Positions 1-8,300 of a stretch of 27,533 nucleotides of DNA are shown here, piece after piece (position 1 is the first letter of the stretch; every line of letters starts with the position of its first letter). The notes under the pieces are model-generated. The model saw nothing but the letters and a program-made list of their open reading frames with translations. It made no database searches and was not told where the DNA came from. The stretch is from Geobacter sp. UBA1603 (GTDB taxonomy: Bacteria; Desulfobacterota; Desulfuromonadia; Geobacterales; Pseudopelobacteraceae). Both the position numbers and the translations under genes were made by a program. The stretch is taken from contig DCNF01000089.1 of assembly GCA_002322035.1 (NCBI GenBank), forward strand, positions 41,310 to 68,842, written 5' to 3'.

Positions 1-112
1 CCATGTCCCGCCGGCCGAGCGGGCGGCCAGCCAGCTGCCGACAGCCGTCGCAAGTGAGCCGATGTGGAGTGGTCCGGTCGGAGAGGGTGCAAAACGGCCG
101 GTAACAGGAGCG

Positions 113-427
113 TCAGGGGAGGAATGAGCAGCAGTAATCACAGACAACCGGCACCTTCATCAGAAACGCTGATTGTGCGGGGACCTGAAAGGAATCGCCC
201 CCGGTGACCTTAATCCACGCATCGCTGTTTTTCATCTTCCATTCCAGCTCGCCGGACAGTATTTCCATGATTTCTGCTGCTCCGGTGGAAAACTCGTACT
301 CGCCCGGCTGCATGATGCCCAGGGTTTTTTTGCTGCCGTCCGGGAACAGAACGGTGTGACTGGCAACACTGCCTCCGAAATAGATATTTGCCTTTTTGAC
401 GACGCTTACATTGCTGAATTCAGGCAT
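113..427 (-). CDS. ppnP: Pyrimidine/purine nucleoside phosphorylase PpnP (YaiE/DUF1255 family)
   Basis: A 104-residue protein with the small single-domain cupin pattern of PpnP. Visible signatures are [20 protein letters not shown] at the N-terminus, [20 protein letters not shown] in the middle and the [15 protein letters not shown] strand near the C-terminus, which line up with the E. coli family member as I remember it. The family carries out phosphorolysis of several purine and pyrimidine nucleosides in the cytoplasm. The ATG start is supported by a GGGAGG Shine-Dalgarno sequence about four bases upstream. The gene lies alone, downstream of a terminator, so it is probably monocistronic. 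The family assignment is strong; the reaction is known for relatives and inferred here. Confidence 0.88.
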   Translation of the reverse strand: MPEFSNVSVVKKANIYFGGSVASHTVLFPDGSKKTLGIMQPGEYEFSTGAAEIMEILSGELEWKMKNSDAWIKVTGGDSFQVPAQSAFLMKVPVVCDYCCSFLP

Positions 428-486
428 GATGCCTCCCTGTGATAGTAGTGAAGGTTATATAACCGCAAGCGGTGATTGAGGCACAT

Positions 487-516
487 AAAAAACCCGCCGC
501 GGATATCACGGCGGGT
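487..516 (-). terminator. Rho-independent terminator of the glycine-zipper protein gene
   Basis: On the minus strand an 8-bp GC-rich stem (ACCCGCCG at 492-499 against CGGCGGGT at 509-516) with a 9-base loop is followed by a run of six T. It lies 24 bases past the stop codon of the 541-933 gene and upstream of ppnP. It should end transcription of the former and separate the two genes. Confidence 0.85.
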
Positions 517-540
517 CATTCAGGAGCGGGGTATGACAGA

Positions 541-933
541 TTAATTGAATGTCCCGCGGATCAGGTCTGCTTTCCATGCGATCGTCGTATGGCCGGTGGC
601 AGATGACTCAATCAGATCGGGGCGGACGGTTGGTACCGCGATCCGTACTTTGCCGTTATTGATCTCCGCCAGGGAACGGGCTGATTTGGTCACCCCGTAA
701 GCGGCGCCAACCAGAATGCCGGCTCCGGCCCCATAGCCGATGTTTTCGGCATGATCAGCCGGTTTTTTGGCAAAGACCATGAACGCGGCTCCGACCAATG
801 CCCCGACGGCACCTCCGTAGACCGCATTCTTGAATGTTTCTTCGAACACATTATCAGCGGCCCTTACCGGGGTAATCCCGGTAAGGAATGACATACAGGT
901 AATCAGGGTGATCACGCGGGTCAGTTTTTTCAT
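541..933 (-). CDS. Secreted glycine-zipper hypothetical protein
   Basis: The start chosen is the ATG at 933, giving 130 residues. It follows a GGAGGAG Shine-Dalgarno sequence and begins a clear Sec signal peptide: MKKLTRV, a hydrophobic core, then a cleavage site near PVRA|ADN. A longer frame from 990 would put charged residues before the signal and is less likely. The mature protein has a glycine- and alanine-rich segment (NAVYGGAVGALVGAAF, then YGAGAGILVGAAYG), the pattern of glycine-zipper membrane-associating proteins, followed by a polar tail of about 45 residues. No enzymatic motif is seen. It is probably periplasmic or outer-membrane associated. It has its own promoter and terminator, so it is a single-gene unit. 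Function unknown. Confidence 0.7.
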   Translation of the reverse strand: MKKLTRVITLITCMSFLTGITPVRAADNVFEETFKNAVYGGAVGALVGAAFMVFAKKPADHAENIGYGAGAGILVGAAYGVTKSARSLAEINNGKVRIAVPTVRPDLIESSATGHTTIAWKADLIRGTFN

Positions 934-1023
934 GTATCTCCTCCGTTCTGTCCGGATAGCGTATCGTTTCTCTCGTGTATTGCAGAACACATGCCATTAT
1001 GCTGTTTACGTACCTTTTCTATA

Positions 1024-1053
1024 ATCTTATCAAATAATATTATGTTGTTGCAA
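1024..1053 (-). promoter_or_regulatory. Putative sigma-70 promoter for the glycine-zipper protein gene
   Basis: On the minus strand a -35 TTGCAA (1048-1053) and a -10 TAAGAT (1024-1029) are separated by 18 bases. The -10 is preceded by TGA, giving an extended -10. The site lies about 90 bases upstream of the ATG at 933, in an AT-rich stretch between two minus-strand genes. Called from the sequence only. Confidence 0.5.
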
Positions 1054-1100
1054 CTCTTTTGTGCCGAATTGGGGTGATGCCGGACATTGCCTGCCGACCA

Positions 1101-3785
1101 TTATCCAGGTGTTGGTGATGCGTTTTTGCAACACAGTGCTCCGTCATCTGCCGCAATAAGCGCCAGGGCCAGTTCACGTTCCTGTTGATCATCGCTGATA
1201 ATGCCGTCCAGGCGGGCATTGCGAAGTTTTCTTAATACAAGTCCGACCCGGGGGCCCTGGGCCAGGCCCAGTTCGCGGAGCTGGCTGCCGGTCATGCTGC
1301 AGTGGATACGCCGCAAGCGGGTCATGTATGTGGAGATCATCCGCCGGACAGCGTCGTTAACGGTACGTGCTGCCAGATAGAGCAGGGTTTCGACCGGAAG
1401 CGGATTCAGCAGAGCGTAAAGCTCACTTGCCGGACAGGCCTCGGAGCGCCTGGTGCGGCGCTGCAGCGTGGCAAGGGCGGACAAGGCCCGCTGTCGATGG
1501 CTGAAGACGTGCTCGCGGTCACGTTCGCGGATTGCCAGGCGTGTGCAGACCGCTTCAAAGTCGCTGCGGTTTAGGTGGTCGCACAGGGCAAGGAAATATA
1601 CCTGCCAGTGATTGCAGGGTTCTTCCAGGTAGGAGAGGCGAAACCAGCCCAGAACCCGGCTGGCTTCGGCAACCACCCGGGAGGTCGACGGTGTCAGTTT
1701 CAGCGCCGGATGGATGTAAGGGAGCACCCCCAGGGACGCCATGCGGCTGATGGCCGCCGCCGGCTCCTTCTCGTTAAGCATCTGAATCAGTTCGTTGCGA
1801 AGCCGCGCACCGCCGACGTTTTCGAGAAGGTTCATCCGGACGGAGGTTTTGATAAGTCCTTCCGTGTGCGGTGCGATCCGGAAGTCAAGCCGCTGTTCAA
1901 AACGGATCGCCCGGAATACGCGGGTTGGGTCTTCGACAAACGAAAGATTGTGGAGCACCCTGACAACCCGCTCCTGAAGGTCCTGCTGCCCGTTAAAATG
2001 GTCGATCAATCTGCCAAAGTGATCGTTGTTGAGGCAGAATGCCAGAGTGTTGATGGTGAAGTCCCGCCGATACAGATCGTGTCGCAGCGATGCCCGTTCT
2101 ACCGTCGGCAATGCTCCGGGCGACTCGTAGTATTCCAGGCGGGTGCTGGCCACATCGATTTTAATGTCATCGGGCAGGAGAATAACCGCAGTTCCGAACA
2201 GCTCATGGCTGCGAACACGTCCCCCGTTACGCGCAGCATATGCTTCGGCAAAAAAAATCCCGTCACCTTCGACCGTCACGTCAATATCGAGATTGTCGAC
2301 GCCCAGGACCAGGTCGCGGACAAAGCCGCCTACGGCGAAGATCTGCATGCTGAGCTGGTCAGCAACCGCTCCCATGCTTCGCAGCAGCTCCACGACCCGT
2401 GGGGGAAGACGTTTGCTGATCATCGAGGAAATCGAGCGAATCCGTAACGGCCGTTCCAGATGTTCCACATCATAGAGTGTTTCGCTGCCCGGTCCGGTGC
2501 CGCGGTGCATATGCCGCATGAGATCGGTTCTCGTAACTGCTCCGACCAGGACTTCTCCGTTAAAAACCGGGACGAACCGTCGGTTTCCCTCGATCATGTA
2601 GCTTTGAATCACCCGTAACGGGGTCTCCGGAGTGGCCCGCATGTAATCGGTATGCATGAAGTCGGTGACCGGCATGTCCCCCAGGCCGTGGTAGAGGGCC
2701 TTTTCGACAATCTTACGGGAGATGATGCCACTCATGGAGGCGCCGTCCATGACCGGCATGGCATTGCAGTTGTAGCGTGTCAGCATATCGCGGGCCTCGC
2801 CGATACTGATCCCTGCCCGAACGGTTTTTACCGGCGACGACATGATGCCGGCTGCAGTGGCTCCTCCGGACAGGGACAGGCGGATAACCTCTTCAAGATG
2901 CTGAAGTACCTGGCGAATGTGAACGCCGTGTACCGAGGCCGAGGCCGCTGCGGCATGTCCCCCGCCGTTGAATCGGCGCAAAATTTCGCCGGCGTCGACT
3001 TCCGGTACCCGGCTGCGTCCCACCAGGTAGACACGCCCCTCCATCTCAACAGCCAGGAAAAGGGCATCAAGGTTTTCCATATCCCTGATCATGTGAGCTA
3101 CGGCTGCAATATCACCGATATAGCGGGGAGCGGATGCGTGGGCCACCGTGACCGGAATCCCGTTGACCGTCGTGGTCCTGATGGTTGCTAGGAGCGCTTT
3201 GAGCAGCTCCATCTGCGGGGGGGACAGTTCCTGCTGAAGCGCGTCGGCGATTACCTGCAGGCTGGCCCCCTGCTCGAGCAGCCAGGCGGCAGCCCGGTAG
3301 TCATCGGCGGTGGTAGTTGAAAACAGAAGTCGGCCTGTGTCCTCATGAATCCCCAGCAGAATAGTTGTCGCTTCGGCCGGAGTCAGTCGGCAGCCTTGGT
3401 CCGCCAGCACACCGCATAACATTGATGAGCAGGAACCGGCCGGTCTGATGATTCCGTTTCCGGCTGGAATGCTTCCCGGAGCGGATGGGTGATGGTCGAA
3501 GACATGGATTTCCACACCCGGGCGGCCGAGCAGTTCGCTGAAACGGCCGATTCGCCCAGGGTCCTGGCAGTCGACAATGATCAGGCAGCGGACCGCATCC
3601 AGATTGATCTCACGAGCCTTGACCAGCGGGGGGAGCAGTTCGGGGTGGCGGGAGCTGAAATCACGAAGATTTTTTTCCTGGGAGCCGGGAAAGGCAAGCA
3701 GCGCACCCGGGTAAAGGCGGGATGCGGCGGTCAGGGCGCCGAGGCAGTCGAAATCGGCATTGGTATGGGTGGTGACAACGACCAT
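1101..3785 (-). CDS. DHH-CBS-CBS-tRNA nucleotidyltransferase fusion (probable A-adding enzyme or poly(A) polymerase family)
   Basis: A large protein of 894 residues with three modules. Residues 1-300 are a DHH/DHHA1 phosphoesterase: HTNADFDCLG at 7-16, VDCQDP at 71-76, FDHHP at 96-100, HEDTGRL near 148-154 and GGGHAAAAS near 274-282. Residues 314-427 are a pair of CBS domains. Residues 480-890 are a class II nucleotidyltransferase with GGFVRD (486-491), the metal-binding pair D500/D502 and an EDPTRVFRAIRF block. This architecture is known from Aquifex-type A-adding enzymes, which work with a separate C-adding enzyme to build the tRNA 3' CCA end; Geobacter has been reported to split these activities. 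Whether this copy adds A, CCA or poly(A) cannot be told from motifs. The start ATG overlaps the stop of the upstream aminotransferase (TGATG), implying translational coupling. Confidence 0.85.
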   Translation of the reverse strand: MVVVTTHTNADFDCLGALTAASRLYPGALLAFPGSQEKNLRDFSSRHPELLPPLVKAREINLDAVRCLIIVDCQDPGRIGRFSELLGRPGVEIHVFDHHPSAPGSIPAGNGIIRPAGSCSSMLCGVLADQGCRLTPAEATTILLGIHEDTGRLLFSTTTADDYRAAAWLLEQGASLQVIADALQQELSPPQMELLKALLATIRTTTVNGIPVTVAHASAPRYIGDIAAVAHMIRDMENLDALFLAVEMEGRVYLVGRSRVPEVDAGEILRRFNGGGHAAAASASVHGVHIRQVLQHLEEVIRLSLSGGATAAGIMSSPVKTVRAGISIGEARDMLTRYNCNAMPVMDGASMSGIISRKIVEKALYHGLGDMPVTDFMHTDYMRATPETPLRVIQSYMIEGNRRFVPVFNGEVLVGAVTRTDLMRHMHRGTGPGSETLYDVEHLERPLRIRSISSMISKRLPPRVVELLRSMGAVADQLSMQIFAVGGFVRDLVLGVDNLDIDVTVEGDGIFFAEAYAARNGGRVRSHELFGTAVILLPDDIKIDVASTRLEYYESPGALPTVERASLRHDLYRRDFTINTLAFCLNNDHFGRLIDHFNGQQDLQERVVRVLHNLSFVEDPTRVFRAIRFEQRLDFRIAPHTEGLIKTSVRMNLLENVGGARLRNELIQMLNEKEPAAAISRMASLGVLPYIHPALKLTPSTSRVVAEASRVLGWFRLSYLEEPCNHWQVYFLALCDHLNRSDFEAVCTRLAIRERDREHVFSHRQRALSALATLQRRTRRSEACPASELYALLNPLPVETLLYLAARTVNDAVRRMISTYMTRLRRIHCSMTGSQLRELGLAQGPRVGLVLRKLRNARLDGIISDDQQERELALALIAADDGALCCKNASPTPG

Positions 3786-4957
3786 CAGACGGCAACAGTG
3801 CGAAAACGCTCCACCGCACCCGGGATGTCATCATGGCTGATGTTGCCGAAAGCCAGGCGCAGGTAGCGTTCCAGCCCGGGTCCAAAGACCTCTCCGGGAA
3901 GGCAGAGTATGCCGGCTTCGTCAACCAACCGGCGGGCTGCCTGGCGTCCGGTCAGATCCTCCCAGGGGTGGCGGACCCAGGCGAAAAACGCACCGCTGAC
4001 CGACAGGTCAAAACAGTTGCCAGGTCGTAGAAACTCTTCCCGGAACAGGTCGTGGCGCCGGGCCATCACCTCCCGTTTTTCGGCGATCCAGTCCCCCAGA
4101 TTGTCGAGGCCAAAACGCACCGCATGCTGGGTGATCCGTGGCTGGCAGACCGCCATGGTATCCTGCGCTTTCAGCGCTTGTTCGATGAAAGGGGCTGAAG
4201 CCGCAAGCATCCCGGCCCGGTAGCCGGTCAGGGCTAGGGTTTTACCGAAAGAGGCCAGATGGATCAGATGGCCGTCCCAGTCTGGCCGGATGAAGAGATC
4301 GTGGGGACGGCTGCCGCCCGGGATGAAGCAGTTATAGGTTTCATCCAGTATAAGGGCGATCCGGTGCCGGCGGGCGAGGCCGTAGAGTTCATCGATGGCG
4401 GCAGGCGGAGTGATTGCTCCGGTAGGGTTGTTGGGGGTGACCACCAGCAGGGCCCGGGTGCGGGGGGTGATCAGCGGTTCCAGGACAGAAACGGAGGGGA
4501 TGCCGCCGTTTTCTTCGCTGAAAGGGGCGTAGACCCCTTTGATTCCGAGTAGCGCCAGTGCCATGGGGTGGTCGAAATAATAGGGGGTTTGGACCACAAC
4601 CTCGTCTCCGGCTGCGCAGAGGGTGACTATCGCAAGCCAGAAGGCCTGGCTGGCACCGATGGTCAGGCAGATCTGGTCGGGAGACATTCGGGCTGCGTAA
4701 AGGTGGCGGTACCATGAGCAGATGGCTTCGCGTACGTCGATTAGCCCTTCGTCCGGCGAGTATTTCGAGGTCAGAGGATCATCGAGCAGCTTTTTCAGGT
4801 AGTCATTCAGGGCTGGGGGGGGGGCATAATCAGGAACAGCCTGGCAAAGATCGATTAGCGGCAGGGTCCCGTCCAGACGGGCCGCAGCCCAGGTCTTCAC
4901 TTCCGATATGGGTGGCGGGTGCACTGACGTTATGAGCGGAGAGACGGAGTAGCGCAT
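3785..4957 (-). CDS. Class I/II PLP-dependent aminotransferase
   Basis: A 390-residue fold-type I aminotransferase. The PLP lysine is in SFGKT (K239). NNPTG at 176-180, DETYN at 205-209 with the cofactor-contacting Asp, and a C-terminal YLRLAFGN block with the carboxylate-binding Arg (about R367) complete the active site. The family is cytoplasmic and transfers amino groups between amino acids and 2-oxo acids; the substrate cannot be assigned, though the aspartate/aromatic group is closest in feel. The ribosome-binding site is weak. Codons 45-48 lie on a run of ten C, so the frame is exposed to slippage, but it is open here. It is the first gene of a two-gene operon with the nucleotidyltransferase, perhaps a historical rather than functional pairing. 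Confidence 0.85.
   Translation of the reverse strand: MRYSVSPLITSVHPPPISEVKTWAAARLDGTLPLIDLCQAVPDYAPPPALNDYLKKLLDDPLTSKYSPDEGLIDVREAICSWYRHLYAARMSPDQICLTIGASQAFWLAIVTLCAAGDEVVVQTPYYFDHPMALALLGIKGVYAPFSEENGGIPSVSVLEPLITPRTRALLVVTPNNPTGAITPPAAIDELYGLARRHRIALILDETYNCFIPGGSRPHDLFIRPDWDGHLIHLASFGKTLALTGYRAGMLAASAPFIEQALKAQDTMAVCQPRITQHAVRFGLDNLGDWIAEKREVMARRHDLFREEFLRPGNCFDLSVSGAFFAWVRHPWEDLTGRQAARRLVDEAGILCLPGEVFGPGLERYLRLAFGNISHDDIPGAVERFRTVAV
4815..4824. repeat. G10 homopolymer (C10 on the coding strand) inside the aminotransferase gene
   Basis: Ten consecutive G on the plus strand encode the APPP part of VPDYAPPPALN in the aminotransferase. The frame is open at the present length. A gain or loss of one base would truncate the protein near residue 50. 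Confidence 0.9.
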
Positions 4958-4992
4958 AAATTGCTCGTAGCAGCGTGGTGTTGGTAGGATGT

Positions 4993-5001
4993 ACTATAGC
5001 A
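4993..5001 (-). promoter_or_regulatory. Putative extended -10 promoter for the aminotransferase operon
   Basis: The minus strand reads TGCTATAGT, an extended -10 element with TATAGT at 4993-4998, about 36 bases upstream of the ATG at 4957. No good -35 is present at 16-18 bases, which is typical of extended -10 promoters or of activator-dependent ones. The direct repeats at 5019-5089 lie just upstream in the activator position. Confidence 0.4.
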
Positions 5002-5018
5002 GAAATCAGTATCATCCG

Positions 5019-5089
5019 CATTCTTTTCTGACATTGTTTTCTGGGCATCTTTTCTGTTACAGCACGGTTGCGGGTCCATTCTTTTCTGA
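5019..5089. repeat. Cluster of four imperfect 13-base direct repeats, CATTCTTTTCTGA type
   Basis: Copies on the plus strand are CATTCTTTTCTGA (5019-5031), CATTGTTTTCTGG (5032-5044), CATCTTTTCTGTT (5046-5058) and, after an 18-base gap, CATTCTTTTCTGA (5077-5089). The first three are head-to-tail with a spacing of 13-14 bases; the outer two are identical. Their position, 20-100 bases upstream of a promoter, suggests binding sites for a regulator. Confidence 0.75.
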
Positions 5090-5315
5090 TATTCTTCAAC
5101 GAGTTGATACCGAAAACCCTGCATCTTCAAGTGGGGGAGATAAGACTTATCAAGGCCTCGGCAGAAGCATTTATTATGACCGTGCTTACAATATGTCTCC
5201 TGGCACCCGCAGGATGCGAATGGACTTCGAATGGATTATGGAGGGTTCGTGCCTGAAATCGGTGAAAACGATACCACGTATTCAGCAGGATAGCCTTAAC
5301 ACGGAGCTCTAGCAT

Positions 5316-8300
5316 ATGGGATGGTTCGCGAATCTGCCAATCGGCCGCAAGATACTCTCGGGGTATTTCATCATCTTCCTGTTTTCTGCTCTGATGGGAA
5401 TTTCCAGTGTCAAAGGGCTGGAGCGTGTCCGGGAAGATATCGACAAGATCAATCAGACCATCCTGCAACAGGTTGTGATATCGAATGATCTCAGTGTTAA
5501 CCTCACCATGCAAAACAGACGGGTTATGCGGCATATCCTTACCCCGGAGCCGGAAAAAATGGAGCAGATCCGGGGTCAACTCCACCTGAACGAGCTTGCG
5601 CTTCGGGGGTTGCTTGATAAGTACCGCTCGACGGAGATGGATACAACTGAAACGCGCCTCTTTGAGCGTTTCACCCGTGGGCTCCCTGAATATTTGTCGA
5701 TATCATCGCAAATTACTGTGATGTCTGCCGGGGGCAGGAAGCAGGACGCAATGGCGCTGTCTGAAGGAGAGGGGAGGCGCAAGTTCCACGAGCTTGAGGC
5801 CGCCCTCTCCGAGCTGGTGCGGTACAATATCGCGGAAGGCAATCATTATGAGAAAGATGCGTTAGAGCTCTACTCGTCTCTCAGGTATTCACTGATTTTC
5901 ATACTGGCCATATCGGCAGCCATCGCCAGCGGGGTCGCATATAAAGTTACCAGGAGCATCACGAACCCGATCCGGCGGATGCTTGATATGCTCGAAATGC
6001 TTTCTGGAGCGGTCACGGAGCGGGCGGCGCTTGCGCAAGCGATTGCAGAAGGAGACCTTGCCAGGCAGGTGACCGTTACGGAACCGCTCGTTCTTTCCGC
6101 GGCAGAGATTACCGGTGACGAGGCTGGCAGGCTGCTTAAGACTGTCGCCGACTTGAGTGTGCTTCAGGCCAAACAGGATGCCGCTGTTGCTCACATGACG
6201 GAGTCCCTCTGCAGTGTCCGCGATGAGAGGGAACTGCGTGACTGGCTCAAGACAGGTGTGGGCGGTATTAGCGATGTCCTGCGAGAGGACCAACTGCTTA
6301 AAGACCTTGTCGCTAAAAGCCTCTCTTACGTCTGCTCCTACCTGCAGGTACCGGTCGGAGCGCTCTACCTGTGGGATGAACGTGACGCCATGCTTGAACT
6401 GGCAGCAGGGTACGGGCTGCCTGAGTCGGATACCCGTAACCGGCGTTACCGCCTTGGCGAGGGGGTGCCCGGGCAGACGGCTCTGGAGAGGAAACTATAT
6501 TCCTGCGATAACGTGCCTCCCTGCTACATGACGGTAACGTCCTCTTTGGGGGCTGCAGAGCCTTTTGAAATCACAGCACTTCCCCTGTTGCACGACAGCC
6601 GACTGGTTGGGGTACTTGAGATCGGCGCCTTCCGGAGACTCAACCAGAACGAGCAAGGCATGCTTGTAAAGTTTGTCGAGGTAATTTCCGCCGGGATAGG
6701 GGTCAACATTTCTCGGCGCATGGTGGATGACCTGCTCGAGCAGACCCAGGCCCAGGCCGAAGAGTTGAGGGTGCAGCAGGAGGAACTCCAGCAGACCAAC
6801 GAAGAGCTCGAGGAACGGGCCCAGATACTGGAACAGCAGCGGGAGCAGCTTAAAGCCAAGAGCCGCGAGGTGGAGCTTTCAAATATCGAGACCCAGCGCA
6901 AGGCTGAAGAGCTCGCCAGGGTCAGCAGCTACAAGTCAGAGTTTTTGGCAAACATGTCCCATGAGTTGCGGACTCCTTTAAACAGCCTGATGATCCTGTC
7001 GAGCCTTTTAAAGGACAACCGAGAAGGAAACCTCACTGACAAGCAGATGGAATACGCGGCCACAATCAACAGTGCCGGCAAGGATCTGCTGAACCTGATT
7101 AACGATATCCTTGACCTTTCCAAAATCGAGTCGGGCAAGTTGGAGTACCATCTTGAGGAGGTGGTGCTTTCAGAGCTTGGTGACCAACTGAAGGCGCTTT
7201 TTTCAGCCGTGGCCGTTGAGCGGGGGCTGGGATTTGAGGTCTCGGTAGATGACGGCCTGCCTGAGGTGGTTCGCACGGATGGCCAGCGGGTGCTTCAGAT
7301 CCTCAAGAATCTTACCTCGAATGCACTTAAATTTACACGTTCAGGCGGAATCTCGGTGAAGATGTACGCTGCAGCTGCGGGTGATTCGCCACTGAACGCA
7401 CAGTCGGTGGCATTTGCCGTCACTGACACCGGTATCGGCATAGCGCCCGAAAAGCATGAGCTGATCTTCCAGGCGTACCGTCAGGCAGACGGTGGTACAA
7501 GCCGTATCTACGGGGGCACTGGTCTTGGTCTTTCCATATCGCGCCAACTGGCACTTGGCCTCGGAGGTGACATAACACTGGCCAGTCAGGTGGGGAGTGG
7601 CAGTTGCTTCACCCTCTATCTGCCGTTAGAGGGTGTTGAGCCGCTTGAGAGGGAGGGGCCGATAATAGTGTCTCCGCAGAGCCGGCCCGTACCCCTGTCA
7701 GCTATATCTGGCAGTGGGTCTGCCCTGCCACCGGTGCTGGTTCCGGATGACCGTGATTATCTGACGCCCTCAGGCCGTTGTATCCTGATCGTCGAGGATG
7801 ATCAGGTATTTGCCCGGGTTTTGGCAGAAACAGTCCGGGCGAAGGGATTCAAGGCACTGGTGGCTGGCAGTGGCGAGGGAGGGCTTGCACTCGCGGACCG
7901 TTTTCTGCCGTCAGCGATCATGCTCGATGTCATGCTGCCGGGTATGGACGGCTGGGAAGTCATTCAGCAGCTCAAGTCAAATACCCGCACCCGGCATATC
8001 CCGGTCCACTTCATAACCTGTCTTGAAGACCGCTCCAGGGCCATGGCGCTCGGTGCAGTTGGTTTCAATACAAAGCCGGTCAGCACTGAGGGGCTGGAGG
8101 CAATCTGCCGGGCCATCGAAAATACCATTAGGTTGTCGGAGAAAAATTTGCTGATCATTGAGGATGACGCCAATGAGGCGGAAAGTCTGGTTGCCCTCCT
8201 GTCGGAACAGGGTGTGAATATCTCAATCGCCCGGAGCGGCGAGGATGCATTGAGGCTTGTGGAACAGGCCCCGTTCGATTGCATCGTGCTCGATCTGGGG

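Larger units (their letters stand above)
4958..5315. other. Divergent intergenic region between the aminotransferase and hybrid kinase genes
   Basis: This 358-base stretch separates divergent genes. It contains an extended -10 promoter for the minus-strand operon and a direct-repeat cluster, both listed separately. Several short frames cross it, including one in frame with the kinase but closed by a TAG directly before the kinase start. None has a convincing start, family resemblance or consistent coding character. No clear sigma-70 promoter was found for the kinase itself. Confidence 0.6.

Noticed and set aside
2..127. A plus-strand open frame from the window edge ([19 protein letters not shown]...) ending at a TGA at 125-127, possibly the tail of a gene outside the window.
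   Set aside because: Only about 41 codons, overlaps ppnP, no recognisable family; GC-rich DNA keeps such frames open by chance.
1575..2447. A 290-codon plus-strand frame.
   Set aside because: It is antisense to the tRNA nucleotidyltransferase gene, whose motifs are intact; such shadows are common in this base composition.
5190..5220. TGGCACCCGCAGGATGC as a possible sigma-54 promoter for the hybrid kinase operon.
   Set aside because: GG and GC elements are two bases too far apart for a -24/-12 promoter.
5176..5256. A short frame beginning MTVLTICLLAPAGC that looks like a lipoprotein signal.
   Set aside because: No positive N-terminal residues, a poor lipobox, only 26 codons and no ribosome-binding site.
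4989..5312. A 107-codon frame in phase with the hybrid kinase and separated from it by one TAG, possibly a lost N-terminal extension.
   Set aside because: It runs through the direct repeats, has low-complexity and Ser/Tyr-rich content with no domain, and the kinase already has a complete N-terminus with TM1 right after its ATG.
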